Origin: Clostridiaceae bacterium
Lineage (GTDB): Bacteria; Bacillota; Clostridia; Oscillospirales; Acutalibacteraceae
Assembly (NCBI GenBank): GCA_904502215.1
Contig: CAJGDQ010000066.1
Coordinates: 1 to 6,012, forward strand
Direction: 5' to 3'
DNA: 6,012 bases
The stretch's first letter is position 1; the number at the start of each line of letters is the position of its first letter. Positions 5,342-6,012 of the stretch are shown in pieces. The position numbers and the translations under genes were made by a program. Under the pieces are notes generated by a model. It was not told the DNA's origin, did no database searches, and saw only the letters and a list, made by a program, of their open reading frames with translations.

Positions 5342-6012
5342 GTGGGTATTCCAAGAAAATTGAAAATTGCTGCCGTTATTTCGGTTATATGTTTATTGGT
5401 TGTAGCTTTAGCGGCGCTATCGGCGGTTATAATTCTTAAGAATAAGGAAATTACCGATTTTAAGGCTGAGGTTGCAAGAAACGAAGCAATCATCACTGAA
5501 AACGGAACAACCGTTGCTGATTTGCAAAAGGAAAACAAAACAATAAAAGAACAAAACGAGCAAATCAAGGGCGAGCTTGAAAGCGCTAAGCAGGAAAATG
5601 ATAAACTAAAATCCGAAAATAAAAAATATCTCGATGAGAATAATAAGCTCAAAAGTGAGATAGCAACACTGAAAGCTCAAAAAAACACGGGCGATAAGGT
5701 TTGCTATCTTACTTTTGATGACGGCCCATCTGAAAACACCCTTGGGATACTTAAGGTTTTAAAAAAATACAATGCTAAAGCCACCTTTTTCGTTATAAAC
5801 ACCTCAAAATTCGATTATGTTAAACAAATTCATGCTGATGGGCATACCATTGGACTTCATACCGATAGCCATGTTTATAGTAGTATTTATAGCAGTATTG
5901 ATGCTTATTTTGCTGATTTGAATAGTATCTCAAATAGAGTGGAAAAACTAACGGGAGTTAAATCAACAGTTATGAGATTTCCGGGCGGAAGCAGTAACGG
6001 TATCAGCAAAAA
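5342..6012 (+). CDS. Membrane-anchored coiled-coil polysaccharide deacetylase (3' end cut by window)
   Basis: The first 223 codons of a NodB-type deacetylase are present, with no stop before the window ends. The family removes N- or O-acetyl groups from peptidoglycan or other surface glycans. A basic start (GIPRKLK) is followed by one membrane segment (about 9-32), then a charged, Asn/Lys/Glu-rich coiled coil (about 35-113). The catalytic domain starts near 119. Motif 1 is TFDDGPS, with base Asp126 and metal ligand Asp127. Motif 2 is HTDSH, with metal ligands His173 and His177. Motif 3 is RFPGG (212-216). The anchor places the enzyme outside the membrane, held off by the coiled coil. GTG 5342 is chosen because AAGGAGGTGA (5327-5336) is 8 nt away by its GGAGG; an in-frame GTG at 5333 lies inside that site. 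It is transcribed divergently from galT. Confidence 0.93.
   Translation, partial: MGIPRKLKIAAVISVICLLVVALAALSAVIILKNKEITDFKAEVARNEAIITENGTTVADLQKENKTIKEQNEQIKGELESAKQENDKLKSENKKYLDENNKLKSEIATLKAQKNTGDKVCYLTFDDGPSENTLGILKVLKKYNAKATFFVINTSKFDYVKQIHADGHTIGLHTDSHVYSSIYSSIDAYFADLNSISNRVEKLTGVKSTVMRFPGGSSNGISK

Noticed and set aside
5317..5652. A 111-codon minus-strand open frame opposite the deacetylase gene
   Set aside because: Its product is a Ser/Phe/Leu-rich antisense image of the Lys/Glu/Asn-rich coiled coil. The + strand frame has a promoter, a strong ribosome binding site and conserved deacetylase motifs.

Overview
This is a compact, AT-rich window that looks like chromosomal DNA of an anaerobic, probably spore-forming member of the Clostridia (Firmicutes). 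The evidence is the strong AGGAGG-type ribosome binding sites, sigma-A-like promoters, a CotF-type spore coat protein, a flavin reductase-rubredoxin fusion of the kind found in anaerobes, and a Firmicutes-type (class II) GalT. The genus cannot be read from the sequence. There are no tRNA or rRNA genes, insertion sequences, CRISPR arrays or phage genes.

Layout. (1) 1-450: a strong terminator-like hairpin (7-34) lies just before a small XRE-family regulator on the + strand. That gene ends inside a perfect 28-bp palindrome (420-447), which probably serves as a two-way terminator. (2) 451-2257, minus strand: a three-gene operon read from a near-consensus promoter (2229-2257). Its genes are a 121-aa papain/C39-like protein, a biotin-protein ligase without a DNA-binding domain, and a flavin reductase-rubredoxin. 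They are spaced by 3 nt and then overlap by 8 nt. (3) 2260-2750, minus strand: a CotF-like spore coat protein that keeps a complete ferritin-like set of metal-ligand residues. It has its own terminator, and its ribosome binding site sits inside the terminator hairpin of the preceding operon. (4) 2745-5253, minus strand: galT followed directly by an AEC-family permease, read from a promoter with perfect -35 and -10 hexamers. (5) 5271-6012, + strand: a divergent promoter with an extended -10, and a membrane-anchored coiled-coil polysaccharide deacetylase that runs off the window.

The genes are mostly ordinary housekeeping and accessory functions: protein biotinylation, redox or NO/O2 defence, galactose metabolism, transport, spore coat and cell-wall editing. 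I see no clear new multi-gene system. The most notable points are regulatory and architectural. They are a terminator that doubles as a mask over the coat gene's ribosome binding site, a terminator only 17 nt before the XRE start codon, the tandem decamer in the divergent galT/deacetylase control region, the intact diiron-type ligand pattern in the coat protein, and the unexplained small C39-like protein leading the birA operon.

Several starts were placed by ribosome binding site. They are ATG 5196 for galT, ATG 2738 for the coat protein, TTG 1068 for the flavin reductase and GTG 5342 for the deacetylase.
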